Assembly: GCA_027575805.1 (NCBI GenBank)
Contig: JANBPU010000032.1
Span: 1-64,000, forward strand
DNA: 64,000 nt
Source of the DNA: Mycoemilia scoparia
Lineage: Eukaryota; Kickxellomycota; Kickxellomycetes; Kickxellales; Kickxellaceae
Direction: 5' to 3'
How positions within the stretch are numbered: position 1 is the first letter of the stretch; each line of letters opens with the position of its first letter. The notes under the pieces are model-generated. The model worked only from the letters and a program-made list of their open reading frames with translations. It was not told the origin of the DNA and made no database searches. Positions 51,969 through 63,381 of this stretch are shown here, in pieces. Both the position numbers and the translations under genes were made by a program.

Positions 51969-53495
51969 ATGGCCCAATCCTCATATAGCAGGCTAGACAA
52001 CCAAGACTCTGCTGGTCAGACTTCACAAGAACAGGACCATGGTGCTGATACTAGTGTTGTAGGCAACTCTGCTGAGATAGTGGTGCCAACATCGGCGACC
52101 CCATTATCCAGACATAGCAACGAACGAAGCGGAAACTCTGATCATGGGGAAACAGCTCTAGAGCCGACAGCAACCGTGTTTTCTTCATCTGCCAACCTGG
52201 CCAACACTATCATTGGATCAGGAATGTTGGCTATGCCAGCAGCCCTTGCTACCATGGGCATAGGACTGGGCGTAATAATGATTGTGTTTTCCGCCTGCAC
52301 GTCGATGTTTGGTCTCCATTTGTTGGCATGTAGCGCAAGGCGAGTGTCTGGACGGAACTCGTCATTCTTTGAGATATCGAAGCTAACTTATCCTGGGGCA
52401 GGCATCTTCTTTGACGCTGCGATAGCAATCAAGTGCTTCGGTGTCTCAATATCCTATCTTATAATATTCAGTGACTTGATGCCGGAAGTAATGGAGTCGT
52501 TTGGGATTCACGTATCATTCTTGTCGAATAGAGACTTTTGGACTACAGTTGCCATACTAGTTCTTGCCCCACTCGCCTTCCAACGCCGACTGGATGCTCT
52601 CAAATATACCAGCGTGATCTCCCTGAGCTCTGTTGTTTTGCTCTTGGTTCTGGTTGCCAAGTTCTACTTTTCGCCCGATCGAAAACCCATTGATTTCGAC
52701 AAGATCGTCATCTTCAGGTGGTCAAGCGACTTTTTCACCAAGCTGCCCATATTCGTATTTGGATTTACATGCCACCAAAACATCTTTTCTGTGCATAACG
52801 AGCTGCGCGACAATTCAACCTTCATGATAAACTGGGTCATTGTCATATCTATCAGTGTTGCATGTGCTGTGTACCAATGGGTCGCAATTCTTGGGTACCT
52901 ATCATTTGGCGAAGACACCAAGGACAACCTGCTTCTCAACTACGATAAGGGCACAATGGTGACCTTGTGTCGACTGGGAGTAGCCATCCTAGTGCTATTT
53001 TCGTACCCACTACAATGCCACCCAGCCCGAGCTTCTATTGACAAGATAGCAATAACCACAAAGAAACTCTTCCAGCAGAGAACATCGTCTGTGGCACCCG
53101 GATCAGAAACACAGCCAATCTCAAATCCAAGCACTCAGAACAGCGTTGGCAACACCAGTGAACAGCAGCAGGGCTCTAGTGGCGATGCCAACAACTCAAT
53201 AGTGATAAAGCCAATGTCCATGAGATCTCATGTCATCATTACCACAGCCCTGCTCATCCTATCATACATCGTGGCGATGTCTGTGACCAGCTTAACATTG
53301 GTTCTATCATTCGTTGGCTCTACTGGATCTACCACCATCTCCTTCATCCTGCCCGGTCTCTTCTACTACAAGATCCACAAGGCAGACTCGATCTGGACAC
53401 TGAAGAAAACCATGGCCTTTATCCTGATGATTTATGGATTTGTGGTCCTGACAACATGTCTTACAACCAATATCGTAACCAACTTTGTAATATAA
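51969..53495 (+). CDS. Vacuolar amino-acid transporter, Avt/SLC38 family
   Basis: Single-exon, 508-residue polytopic protein of the AAAP family. A hydrophilic N-terminus (about 1-65) leads to the conserved first helix SSANLANTIIGSGMLAMPAA, the substrate-site GSG motif. About eleven hydrophobic segments follow, with a long Ser/Gln-rich loop (about 375-420) before the last three. The GSGMLAMP start and size fit the yeast Avt5-Avt7 branch, which moves amino acids across the vacuolar membrane. Substrate and direction cannot be read from sequence. It is convergent with the kinase gene, 214 bp apart. Confidence 0.9.
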   Translation: MAQSSYSRLDNQDSAGQTSQEQDHGADTSVVGNSAEIVVPTSATPLSRHSNERSGNSDHGETALEPTATVFSSSANLANTIIGSGMLAMPAALATMGIGLGVIMIVFSACTSMFGLHLLACSARRVSGRNSSFFEISKLTYPGAGIFFDAAIAIKCFGVSISYLIIFSDLMPEVMESFGIHVSFLSNRDFWTTVAILVLAPLAFQRRLDALKYTSVISLSSVVLLLVLVAKFYFSPDRKPIDFDKIVIFRWSSDFFTKLPIFVFGFTCHQNIFSVHNELRDNSTFMINWVIVISISVACAVYQWVAILGYLSFGEDTKDNLLLNYDKGTMVTLCRLGVAILVLFSYPLQCHPARASIDKIAITTKKLFQQRTSSVAPGSETQPISNPSTQNSVGNTSEQQQGSSGDANNSIVIKPMSMRSHVIITTALLILSYIVAMSVTSLTLVLSFVGSTGSTTISFILPGLFYYKIHKADSIWTLKKTMAFILMIYGFVVLTTCLTTNIVTNFVI

Positions 53496-53709
53496 CCGAA
53501 ATAGAGATATATGCTCTCGCCCTCCGCCCTCTTTGGAGTTGGTCATGGGAAATTATACAAACTATTATATACTCTACTACCATTGTTTGAGGTAGACATT
53601 TTGATTTGAATTTAGAAATGTATTGATTGAAAGCTAAAAGAATGAACAAAGATGTCTATGTACAGTTTAACAATTTATAAAGGAAAGAGCATGCAGCATG
53701 TGAAATAAA

Positions 53710-56397
53710 TCAGTCGCCAGAATTTAGATAGGCATCAAAAGACATCGTCTCTGAATAATAGCAGTTGTTATCTAAGCTGTCGTGGTCGTCGTCTTGCTTA
53801 GAATATGGTGAATATGAAGAGTGTCCGACATTTGGAGTCTTGGAAAATATGTTTCTGGGATCACTGTGATGAATGTTGTTATTTGGTTGAAGGTATGATG
53901 GCAACACTGGACGAAAGGGCACACCACCACTCTCATGGTGGCCATGACCGTGAATTTTGTGGTGTTCCTGGCTATGGGGATGGCGAAGCGAACGCAGCTC
54001 CTCGGCCCAGGAGGATGTGCATGACAAGTCTGAAGCGCTCAATTCTTCATCAGTCAACTTGAAAAGCGGATGCGACAGCACTTGGTGAGCTGTTGGTCTT
54101 TCATCCGGATCTGCACTGAGCATGCGACGCAAAAGATCAGCTGCATAAATAATTGGTTTTGGGACACCAGTGAGCCTTGCGTTTACAGCATGAAGTTTCT
54201 GAGATATGCTGACTCTGTGGCCATTCTTATGTTGGTAATGGTGCTGATGACTAGAAGAGCCAAGTGATAGTCTACTGGTGTTTGGGAATGGATAAGCGTT
54301 GTGGTTGTCAAAAGGCGTTCCAACTGCTGTTCTCGATGTGGGCGCAAAGGCGTGGCTGCTGCTTCCAAACACTTGGTGTGAGTCATCATTATCATAATCT
54401 GAACCGATGATACTAACTGCAGAGCTATTGTAAAAGTTGTTCAGCCATCTATCGTCGTCTTCGTTATAGCTGCTGGCGCTTTCCATGCTTATCGAGTTTG
54501 GACGATTGTATGCTGTATGATTAACAGTTGAGCTAGGCAAGGTCGTACACGAATTGCGGCCCAAGATGCTTCTGCCATTTGGAACATTATAAAGTACATG
54601 AAGGGATACTGCTGATACAGAGTGGGTTATACTGGGCACTTGGACACGAGCAGCAGCTCTAGCAATACAGTCCTTCAAAAGAGGGTCCTCGTTGAGCTCT
54701 TCGGGCTGGTGTCCAAGCTCCTCAAGCATGGTGTTGAGCTGAGCGATTATTGAATTGGTGGTGTCCTCCCTGATATTGGACCCGCCAAGGAATTGGAGGT
54801 CAGCACAGGGCAAGTATTTTTTGAGCATCATGCCTAGCACAATGCCTGCACTATATATGTCGGCACGGCCATCCAATACAGCAGCCACGTGGTCATTGAT
54901 ATCTAATTCTGATAATCCCAATGTCGAGCCCGGGTTTGATAAAGTTGCAGAATCAGATAGGGATTTTTTCGTAGCCTTTGTTCTGGCATTGTAGCCAAGG
55001 TCCGGTACAAGGGGAATTTTAGGGGCCCTTGCTTGGTTCAAAACCTCTGGAGCAACAAATCCGCAGGTGCCTCGGCTGACCCATGTACCAATTTCTGCGG
55101 CTAGTCCAAAATCGATAAGACAGACCCCACTGTCCTCACTAGTCATGAGGTTTGATGGATTTATGTCCAAATGTACGACACCGCACTTGTGAATCGAGTC
55201 CAATGCACGTATTAGGCCGCCAAATATGTAAATAATATCCTTGAATTCAAGGTCTAGAATCTTTGCAGGTTTCAAACGGGGAAAAACCATTATTTGATGG
55301 CCCTTTGTATCCTTGAACGAGTCCAAAAGGGGAATTATATGAGACTTCCCGCTCACTCTGCGCATGAAACCAAGCTCTCTGTCGGCTAGAGACTGGTCCT
55401 TGACTGTCTTGAACACTACACGCTTCCAGCAGTCCAACTGAATCCCAAACTCAACGGCAGAAAGCCCAGTTGTGATCTTCTTGCAGTGCTCATGGATTAG
55501 ATACTGTCCTTGTTTGCTTGGTGGGCAAGCGAGGGGGCGTTCAGATGGAGCAACATATATGATGTTGTTTCCGTTACCAAGGTTTGGCTGCATCTCGCTT
55601 CTCTCCAAGAGACCAGTAGATGTAGTATTTGCTGTATCTTTATTGTTGGTATTGCCTCTAGACATGATCTCTTCTAAAGTGTCGCCAGTATAGCTTCTTC
55701 CATTTTCCAAAAATGAGCTGTGAATTGCTAGGGCTGGTGGTGGGGATGCGGTCAGACACTTTTCATCCAAGAATCTATCGTAATTATTTTGGCCCCCTTT
55801 TCCACCAGGTCTGCGCATGAACTGGGTCTTGTTGCGCTTTGGTCTTGATGCCGAAATGCCCGAGTTGGACATCACATATGAATCATTACCCTCACCGCTT
55901 CTTAAACGATACGACTTTAGTTTTGCATGGGCATGGTGGACGGTATGATGGCGAGAAGGGTGGTGGTGGTGGCGATGGTGACTAATAGATGTGGAATCAC
56001 TGTACAGAGATCCCTCGTCGTCAGAAAGTGATGATGCATAATGCACCTCTGTGGCAATTTCCGTGTTCGGGCCACTGTCAGAAAAATCGCGCGAGGGCGA
56101 GATGTGAGCAGTGGACTTCTTGTTAATTGAAAGCGGCTTTTGTGCTGTTGAAATGGTGCTACAGCCGCTACCACAACAGCTGCTGCCACTACTACTACCA
56201 GTGACAGTAGTGCTGTTTTGGCTGTTGCATCTGTCGATAGTAGGGCTGCCAAAAGACAATGGCTTTTCGGGCTCTTTGGCAGGTATTGATGGCGGCTCAG
56301 TCGCTGTATCATCAGAACCAGCGCCTATGGCGGTGGAGCAATCACCATCACAAGTAGCTGATATAGAGGGTTTTGAAGGGGCATACGTCCTATCCAT
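53710..56397 (-). CDS. Cdc7-like protein kinase with altered catalytic loop
   Basis: Single-exon, 895-residue protein. The first 280 residues are low complexity (Ser/Thr/His-rich). The kinase domain starts near 295 with an unusual glycine loop (TGLSAVEFG). The ATP lysine is in VVFKTV (about 326), the catalytic loop reads VVHLDINPSNLM (about 408) instead of HRDLKPxN, then DFG (about 429) and GTCGFVAPEVL (about 449), the latter like Cdc7. A large insert (about 580-720) splits the C-lobe before DLLRRMLSADPDERPTAHQVLSHPLF, as in Cdc7 kinases. The Lys-to-Asn change in the catalytic loop may lower activity. It could be a divergent Cdc7 paralogue rather than the DDK kinase itself. Confidence 0.85.
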   Translation of the reverse strand: MDRTYAPSKPSISATCDGDCSTAIGAGSDDTATEPPSIPAKEPEKPLSFGSPTIDRCNSQNSTTVTGSSSGSSCCGSGCSTISTAQKPLSINKKSTAHISPSRDFSDSGPNTEIATEVHYASSLSDDEGSLYSDSTSISHHRHHHHPSRHHTVHHAHAKLKSYRLRSGEGNDSYVMSNSGISASRPKRNKTQFMRRPGGKGGQNNYDRFLDEKCLTASPPPALAIHSSFLENGRSYTGDTLEEIMSRGNTNNKDTANTTSTGLLERSEMQPNLGNGNNIIYVAPSERPLACPPSKQGQYLIHEHCKKITTGLSAVEFGIQLDCWKRVVFKTVKDQSLADRELGFMRRVSGKSHIIPLLDSFKDTKGHQIMVFPRLKPAKILDLEFKDIIYIFGGLIRALDSIHKCGVVHLDINPSNLMTSEDSGVCLIDFGLAAEIGTWVSRGTCGFVAPEVLNQARAPKIPLVPDLGYNARTKATKKSLSDSATLSNPGSTLGLSELDINDHVAAVLDGRADIYSAGIVLGMMLKKYLPCADLQFLGGSNIREDTTNSIIAQLNTMLEELGHQPEELNEDPLLKDCIARAAARVQVPSITHSVSAVSLHVLYNVPNGRSILGRNSCTTLPSSTVNHTAYNRPNSISMESASSYNEDDDRWLNNFYNSSAVSIIGSDYDNDDSHQVFGSSSHAFAPTSRTAVGTPFDNHNAYPFPNTSRLSLGSSSHQHHYQHKNGHRVSISQKLHAVNARLTGVPKPIIYAADLLRRMLSADPDERPTAHQVLSHPLFKLTDEELSASDLSCTSSWAEELRSLRHPHSQEHHKIHGHGHHESGGVPFRPVLPSYLQPNNNIHHSDPRNIFSKTPNVGHSSYSPYSKQDDDHDSLDNNCYYSETMSFDAYLNSGD

Positions 56398-59300
56398 TTT
56401 GTAATGTGGCTATGTATCTATCTGAGTATATATATATATCCGTGTTGACGCCCGGATTTGGGTTAGAGTAAATAGATATAAAGCCTCTAAAGGTTGGTTG
56501 GTGATATGCAAATGTTTGTTGGCTCAATGCAAGGTTTCAGATCACAAAACTTCTTAATACATATCAGTCAAGCTTTGAGAGCCGGAGTGACAAGGGGAAA
56601 ATAAACGCTGCGACCTATGCGAGACGGTATGCAACAATGGCAGACAAAAGATTAGATAAATAATCGGTCCCTGCTCCAAGCGACAAATATATGCAAGACC
56701 ACTTGTATATATACGAGTAGCGACTGTGGCTCCAAAGAAAAGAAAGGTGATACGGAGTATGTGGTTTCAGGTTAAAGGAGAATCCCAGGCGTTTATATAT
56801 ATGCTCTCTTCTTTGGGCAGTAGGTCCAAGATGAAACCTATATTATACTATCCACAACAAAGGGGTAGGAGCTGAGGCTTGGGGTACAGGTGTGGCTATC
56901 CTGGCGGATGATTTCAAAGTATACGGCAGGTGGGTTGATACACGAGAAAGATGGTGCGATAACAGAAGTAGTTGTTCTATGAAGAGATTGAGTAGTGCCA
57001 GCTACTTTGGTAGTGTAATTCCTATTTAAGGATGTGGGAGATATCGCAGACAGTAAAAGAAATATTTCAGAGTTACGACGAAGAGAAAAGATTCATCGGA
57101 TACGTGGCAATGACAGGATATAAATAGAGATGCACACACCAATCTGTTACCAAAGTAACTCCTTGGTCTGGAATGCGGGAAACAAAAGACGGGCTGCGGT
57201 TGAACCAGGCCTGACAAACAAATAATGGCTTGTGTGCACCAAAAATTAGAAATTGAATGGCCATCCAATGCAAAGCCCAAAAGGTTGCTTGAAAGAGGGG
57301 CAAACTCAATCTAAAAGTAACGGTGAAAGGCCACCCAGCGCTATCAAGAACATCGCATATACTTGATGACCAAGGTTGCCGCCCATTCATACACACACAT
57401 GAGTCTCAGAACAAATCATCAGCTGGTTTGATGTGATATTTTGGAAAGGAATTTTTCTTTCTATCACAGCAGGTTATTTTTCTTCTCGCAGTGTGGGGGC
57501 ATTTTGCACACACACGCACCTTTTCTCTGTGTTATTGTGATAGTGGTCAAATCGCAGCCACAATGTGTATTCGACTTTGGAAAGCTACCCCTTAATCAAC
57601 ACCAGCCAACCAGAACTTGACGATTTCTGTGATATGCTACTTTCTTTGCCTCCTCATTCACCATCTCCACTATCCTGCAAAAACTTGCTGCCCTTTCTCT
57701 GAGCACCCACTGGTTGTGCAGCTTGGCGTCTTCCCACCACACAAACCTATGGTATTTCCTCAAGCTACACCATACCGCGCCCCACACCTCGTGCTTCATG
57801 GATCTTCTATGGCTGGCTAGATCAACGCTATGAAACAAAGGGATTATTGCTATTGAGCGAGTGTGCTCCGACAGATCTCAGTAACCAAAATCTAGTACAG
57901 CCATTCAGCTATCTAGTTTTCAATAAGTGGTAGTACAATTGCATGCTAGTCAAATATATGAGTCATGCATTGGAGCTAACGCTATATGTGGTCGGTTTAG
58001 GGAATCAAGAGAGAGAATAAGAGGACGCTAAGGACAATATTAGCATGGAAGAAGTCATAAAATGTTAAGTTGAATGTTTTTCTTTGAATAGGGAGGGGAA
58101 ACCAGGCTGTCAGATTGTGCGTCGGACCTCGCACCGCGACACCCCCAAAGGAGTGCCGGGCGCAAGATCATCAACGAATGCTGCTGCTTTGCTCCAAAGA
58201 GCTCGCTGCAGCACCCACACTTCCCTTTACGGTCCGCGCACTGCTGCTCATCGGCCAGCCTAGTTTGTGTGTCTAAGTTCGGAAACAAAGACTAGAAATG
58301 TACTGTATACATGATCCTGTAAAGTACAGTCGATAATTGAAAACTAGGTCAGGCCCTCTGCTACTCGTATTTATAGCTTTTGTGGCAGACTCATGATAAT
58401 TTGCATGGTATTATGGCATTTTGTCAGAGTGTTCATTCTCTTGCAAAAATTATTTACTTGCTTAGCCGGTTAATTCTATATGATCTGTATTTTCTAAACG
58501 TTGCACTGATTGATCCAAACTAGTTTACTAGAATACAGTCGTTAATATAACTTCTTGACTACTATGATTTAGATTTAGGATTAGCTGCTAAAATCAATGT
58601 TTAAATACTATATCTGAATTTAATACATTATCGAATATAGCAAAAGGGGTAGGAGAATGGTATAAAGTTATTAGCCCTTGTGTAAAAAATTCTTTAAGCC
58701 AAACTTTAAATGGCCTAATGTGGTACCAACTGAAATAAGACCATTTGATCAGACTTCACAAGAAATTGGCAAATGCTCCATAAAAAATAAACAGGCCAGT
58801 ATTCTCATACATTCCCTGTAAATCATCCCATAGGCTATACATTTTAGCTAGAGTCCGACAGATTATTAGCTATTATTCTGATATACCTTTGAAGAAGACT
58901 CTGCCAGTTAGAAATGAAAAATGGATTTTGAGTTGGGCCAAAATCTGATGAGAACCCATCAAAGTATAGTATATATTTGATTACCAATGGAATCTCATCA
59001 TTGGGTGTAGGTTGTATCCGTACCTTCATACAGACTAAATCGCAGTAATATTAATTTCAATCAGAGATTTAGCAGTAGCAATGGTTATGAACAAAATTCT
59101 AAAGTTGTTTATTATCCAAATGCGTACAAAAATAGGTAGTAAGAGAGAAGCATCGTCAAAAAAATATTAAATATGTAAATAGAGATAATTCAAAAATTTA
59201 CTATCGGCCAAGAGAATAGCAGAACTAAAAGCAACCACAATCGCGCTACAATGAAAAAGCAGCAAAATTGTGATGATTCAAAGGAAAAAGTCCTCCTACT

Positions 59301-59467
59301 GGTGACGTCAAGACTACAGATGCGTCAAAAATAAAGTATAAATAATATGAGTGGGAAAAGAAAGTAGTTCAACAACAAATAAGGGTGTGTTTATATAAGA
59401 GTACGGAATATAGTGTATGTGAGAAAGTTAAAGGATTCTCGGGTTTTAGGATGGGTTTGGGGGATGA
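56398..59467. other. Long intergenic interval upstream of the kinase gene
   Basis: 3.07 kb without a supported gene. Short frames (for example 57026-57280, 57596-57838, 58055-58288 on minus) overlap each other and show no domain. A 52-bp dispersed repeat lies at 58804-58855. The last 400 bp are AT-rich and should hold the 3' UTR of the gene at 59468. Confidence 0.5.
58804..58855 (+). repeat. 52-bp dispersed repeat, copy 2
   Basis: 43 of 52 bases agree with 20607-20658 in the same orientation. The surrounding DNA does not show the inverted ends seen there, so this may be a decayed remnant. Confidence 0.6.
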
Positions 59468-60865
59468 CTAGCAATACAATTGTTGGGTCGTTCTACTGTG
59501 TATGTGTTGATCAATGTTAGGAAGGATGGGTGTGATCAAGTGCTTGCGTTCGGCCATAGAAATGGGGTCGTCTCTAAGAGAAATAGATCTTCCCGAGGTA
59601 TTGGTCTTCGAGCGAGCCATGGTGACAGTATTAGTAGGAAGAGTTGCTGAAGGGTTGAGATGTGCTCTTTGGTTACCAGCATTGGGACTGAATATGGCTT
59701 CGAACTTCTCGATCTCGCTGCTGGAGGCAGCTGGGACGTACATAGTGTTGGCTACCCTGCGACGGCTTGACATGGGACGAGAAAGTTCTGAGCGAGTGCG
59801 ACTCATGACCAAGTCGCGAGGAGTGGGTGGTGAATTAGATGTAGTACTTGTTTCAAAGTCAGGTGTCAAAGGTGGAAGTGAGTTGGATGGTGAGAGAGGA
59901 GCAGGGCGCTGGGCTTGAGCACGCTCTTCATTCTTATGGAGATCAAATGGATTACTCTTGCTAGGCGCAATCTTGCCACTCTTGGAAACTCTAGCATCTG
60001 GTTGACCCTTGGTAGGAGAGAAGTAGTAGTAGTCGACAGAAGATAGCGAGCGAGGGTCATACATTGTTGAACGATTGGCAGCAGTCCTGGAGCCAGCTCC
60101 AGGCCTGGGCCTTGGGCGGGGTACAGAGCTGCCGGCTGTGTTGACCCCGCTTGAATTAGCTCCAGACGTCAAATCCAAGGGCTTGTTCAAAGTGGAATCA
60201 GATGCGGATGCAGGGCTTTGTTTCAATTGAGCAAGGCGTGGATTGACTGGCTTAGGGTTCCTCATAGAGACAGATTTCCCGATTTCAGCCATAGATTTTT
60301 GGCGCTGAATGCTGGGTGGGACGTTGTTGCTGGAAGGCAAAAAATCGCACATTGGCTCCACAAAAATGGAATTGCGATCGTAGCCAAAGGCATGCGAGAA
60401 TTCCTCATCGTAAATTGTAGCCCGCTTTTTCTTCTCCTCCTCCTCTTCAGCAGACCTTCTACGGGCGCCTCTGGGGAAGCGGGGCTTGCGAGCTCCAACT
60501 GGTGCCTCTTTGGCGCTTTTGACAGTACCGATGTTTGGCATTGGGGTTGTGGAGGCCTCCTTTACGCTGTATGGGGGCTTCTTGATATTGTCAAGGCCGG
60601 AGGAAAGTGATTTCGAGTAACGATGATAGTTGCCACCGAGGCCGGTGTCAGGTACGCCGTTGCGACCGTAAACAACATTGGCTGCAGCCTGGTCAAGAGA
60701 GGGAGAGGCAGTATTGACATATTGGCCATCAATGTAATTCTGCTCATAAAACTTGGGGCTTTGTGACTCAAAGTCTTTGGTGTTGGAAGTGCGCCGTTTT
60801 GTATACTTTCCAACCTCGAGGTGAGTGAAGAGATAGGAATTGCGAATCTTTTTCATTAAACCCAT
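59468..60865 (-). CDS. Unrecognised basic, low-complexity protein (465 aa)
   Basis: A single uninterrupted 465-codon frame with an ATG start (MGLMKKIRNSYLFTHLEVGK). I recognise no domain. The N-terminal 25 residues are basic and aromatic; a Glu/Lys cluster (EEEEEKKKRATIYDEEF) lies near residue 140. The rest is rich in Ser, Pro and Arg with several short motifs of the type S/T-x-x-M-Y (RSTMYDP, NTMYVPA) and RS..SRR phosphorylation-like sites. Met-Gly at the start is compatible with myristoylation but followed by LMKK rather than an ideal site. Amino-acid bias on this strand and length support a real gene, probably a largely disordered regulatory protein. Confidence 0.75.
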   Translation of the reverse strand: MGLMKKIRNSYLFTHLEVGKYTKRRTSNTKDFESQSPKFYEQNYIDGQYVNTASPSLDQAAANVVYGRNGVPDTGLGGNYHRYSKSLSSGLDNIKKPPYSVKEASTTPMPNIGTVKSAKEAPVGARKPRFPRGARRRSAEEEEEKKKRATIYDEEFSHAFGYDRNSIFVEPMCDFLPSSNNVPPSIQRQKSMAEIGKSVSMRNPKPVNPRLAQLKQSPASASDSTLNKPLDLTSGANSSGVNTAGSSVPRPRPRPGAGSRTAANRSTMYDPRSLSSVDYYYFSPTKGQPDARVSKSGKIAPSKSNPFDLHKNEERAQAQRPAPLSPSNSLPPLTPDFETSTTSNSPPTPRDLVMSRTRSELSRPMSSRRRVANTMYVPAASSSEIEKFEAIFSPNAGNQRAHLNPSATLPTNTVTMARSKTNTSGRSISLRDDPISMAERKHLITPILPNIDQHIHSRTTQQLYC

Positions 60866-63195
60866 GATTTAGTGAACAATGTGGAAAATGTTATGGTCGT
60901 ATCTTGTGGAAGGGACACGCGGCGGGATGTATGCAGATGCGAAATAGCTCGTTTTGGATGGGAATATACAGCTAATGTATAAGTTGGCCGTGGAGCAAAA
61001 TAAATAGTGTATACGAAAGGGAAGTAGAGGTCCAATAAATACGCAAAAATGGCTACACAGAACGACTTTATATAGATAGAGTTAAATAAAAATGTTAGTG
61101 TTGTGGATAAGGTTGTTGTAGTTCTAAATACATGCAAATAAGATAAGTGGGCTAGGGCTATATAAATGCTGCCTTTATGGCCAGGAATAGGGAATGGAAG
61201 GGCAAAGGAATGCTTGAATATTTAAAAGTAACCAAAGAACAACGGATATATAACAATGTAAAAGAATTGTGTGAAAGAAGGCGAATTATATCAGAAACCA
61301 TAAAGAAAAAGGGATGACAGGAAATTTGGGTTCGTGTCTGAAGTTCCAATAATATACACGGGAGAAGGGTAAGAGCAAGTCTGCTGACACTTTGAGAATA
61401 TGGATGATGATTAAGCCAAGATGTGTGGCTGTAGCGCATGCAAGTAACAGCACTCGCCCACCCACAATCGAAAACAAAGCGACAGTAGGAAAGCAGAAAC
61501 ACAGACAAACAAACATGCTTGGTGCTGCTGCTGTGCTCGTTGCCTGAAGTCAACAATTGCAGAGCACGCCGCTTTACTGCCTTGGCGTCATGGTTTAGCT
61601 CATACCAAACAAACTTTGCATTTGTCAGTAACAGCGGCAGGAGGAGCCAAAACTATGACCGACGCACAGGCAAAGGTGCTGAGTAAGTGAGAGTGAGAGT
61701 AGGAGAGATAGAAAGAAAGATAAGGGAATTCTGATATAGTGCCATAGGCAGTAGTGGGATATGTAATTACCCAAAAGTGGTCCTCAAAAATATTCTTGGA
61801 ATCATAATATCAGAGGCTTTGATAGGAATTCTAAGCGGCAACACGTACCTTTCTATATTAACTAGTAACCGAGAGTAGCCGAGCTTTTATGAATGGCAAG
61901 AGTATAGGTGGGCCCTGGGCCAAAAATTATGACAGAAAAAAGCAAGTCTATACAAACAGCTGTGGATAAAGGAGCAGTGCCAGGATGTACAACGGAGGGC
62001 AGACTGAGAGCAGAAGATATGTAAGGATAGGGAATGCAGCTATGGAAAGAGGAAGGAGCAGGACGAATGTGGCCCCGGAGAACGGGGCAGGGCGCAGAAG
62101 CCTTTAAGTACCACAGCCATAAAGAAAGCAAACAAAGCTCAGAGATCCAGGGCGACACAGAGTGAGAGGGAGGGCCCGTTTGTGTGACAGTGACTTACCC
62201 ACTGGCTGAGTGAATCGTTCTTGTGTGGCGAAGTGCCATTTATCTGAAGACTGCTCATGACAATGACAATTGTCTTAGGCAAGAAGCAACAGCTTGACAG
62301 TGTGGCAGCAGATTTCTTGAGTAGTTGTGGGTTTATTTGGGGCTTACCTGTTGTGTTGCATCAGCAAACAAGTTTCTTTCTATGCTCGCTGTATGCAGCC
62401 TGAGATCTACAGTCTTCATCCTACTGGGGAGGACTATTGATGCAGTTTTGCTAAACCAAAACAACTCAGTGTTCCAAATATGCTTTTTTCTTCTCCGAGC
62501 TGTGTGTGCATGCTAAGCTCGGCTCCTTTGGCTTTCCAAAATCCGCACAGTTTATCCCACTTGAGCCTTTTCGGTTGCTGCTTTCTCTTATTTTAGAGTT
62601 GGCCCACCACCCCACCTAAACACACATTTGCTACCTGATAACATTTGGTGCCATAGAGTGCTTTCTGCACAGGGCAAGAGCCCCCAAATGCGTTTCATTC
62701 CACCATTTTGTACTTTGTTACCTTTACCCTCTTTGGTAAAGGTAATGGATAATATTTGTTGGATTGGATGCGTGAGTTTCTTTCAGACTGCACTGTTGAC
62801 AAGCCTTGCAGCATCAGCGTACAAATCGTCCGGTCTTCCTACCACAATTATGCTCTGCAATCTCAAAACAAATGGCTCTGGCAAGTCGTGTGGAGCTAGT
62901 GGTCCAATCCGCCATCTCTTGAGCCGTTCCAAACAATGCAACCCTGCATTGTCCCTTGCCATCGCTGGAAAACCTTGGGTATTTTAAAATACATGTGCAT
63001 TCTCCAAGTCGCCATGCAGTCCCTATAAAGACGTGCTGTCACAACACCTCTGAACCCATATTACTATAACGGCCCGGCCCATGTATATTGTCTCTATCGG
63101 ATCCTCAACCATATATTCCACTGAATCCACAAGCCACTTGTGATCTACATTTTTAATTGATCGTTCTAACATTTCAAAAGCACCATCCGGAACTT
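60866..63195. other. Intergenic, upstream of the unrecognised gene
   Basis: 2.3 kb with no gene I can support. A 59-codon minus-strand frame at 62783-62962 and a 119-codon plus-strand frame at 62628-62987 overlap in antisense; neither shows a domain. No RNA genes were recognised. Confidence 0.45.
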
Positions 63196-63381
63196 ATGGC
63201 CGACCATGACTATACCTTTATAGTGGTCCTTGTTGTCTTCTTTTTGGTATGTCTGCTTGGTGTCTTTTGGTGCTTCTTGACAACCTGTATGGGCCAGGAA
63301 ATGTCAGCATATATTCGAGGGTGGCTGAGGAAATGGAGGCGAGAAAGGTGGGAGGCTGTCTCCAGCAACAGCGATGTTTAG
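63196..63381 (+). CDS. Possible small single-pass membrane protein (61 aa)
   Basis: From the ATG at 63196: MADHDYTF, then about 22 hydrophobic residues (VVLVVFFLVCLLGVFWCFL), then a basic amphipathic stretch with WLRKWRRERW and a short polar tail. The clean order of acidic start, membrane segment and basic cytosolic side is what small tail- or signal-anchored proteins look like. No family recognised and no intron seen. A chance frame cannot be excluded. Confidence 0.35.
   Translation: MADHDYTFIVVLVVFFLVCLLGVFWCFLTTCMGQEMSAYIRGWLRKWRRERWEAVSSNSDV

Noticed and set aside
62783..62962. 59-codon minus-strand frame with protein-like composition
   Set aside because: No family, antisense to another frame, a stop lies just upstream; an exon cannot be shown without RNA data.
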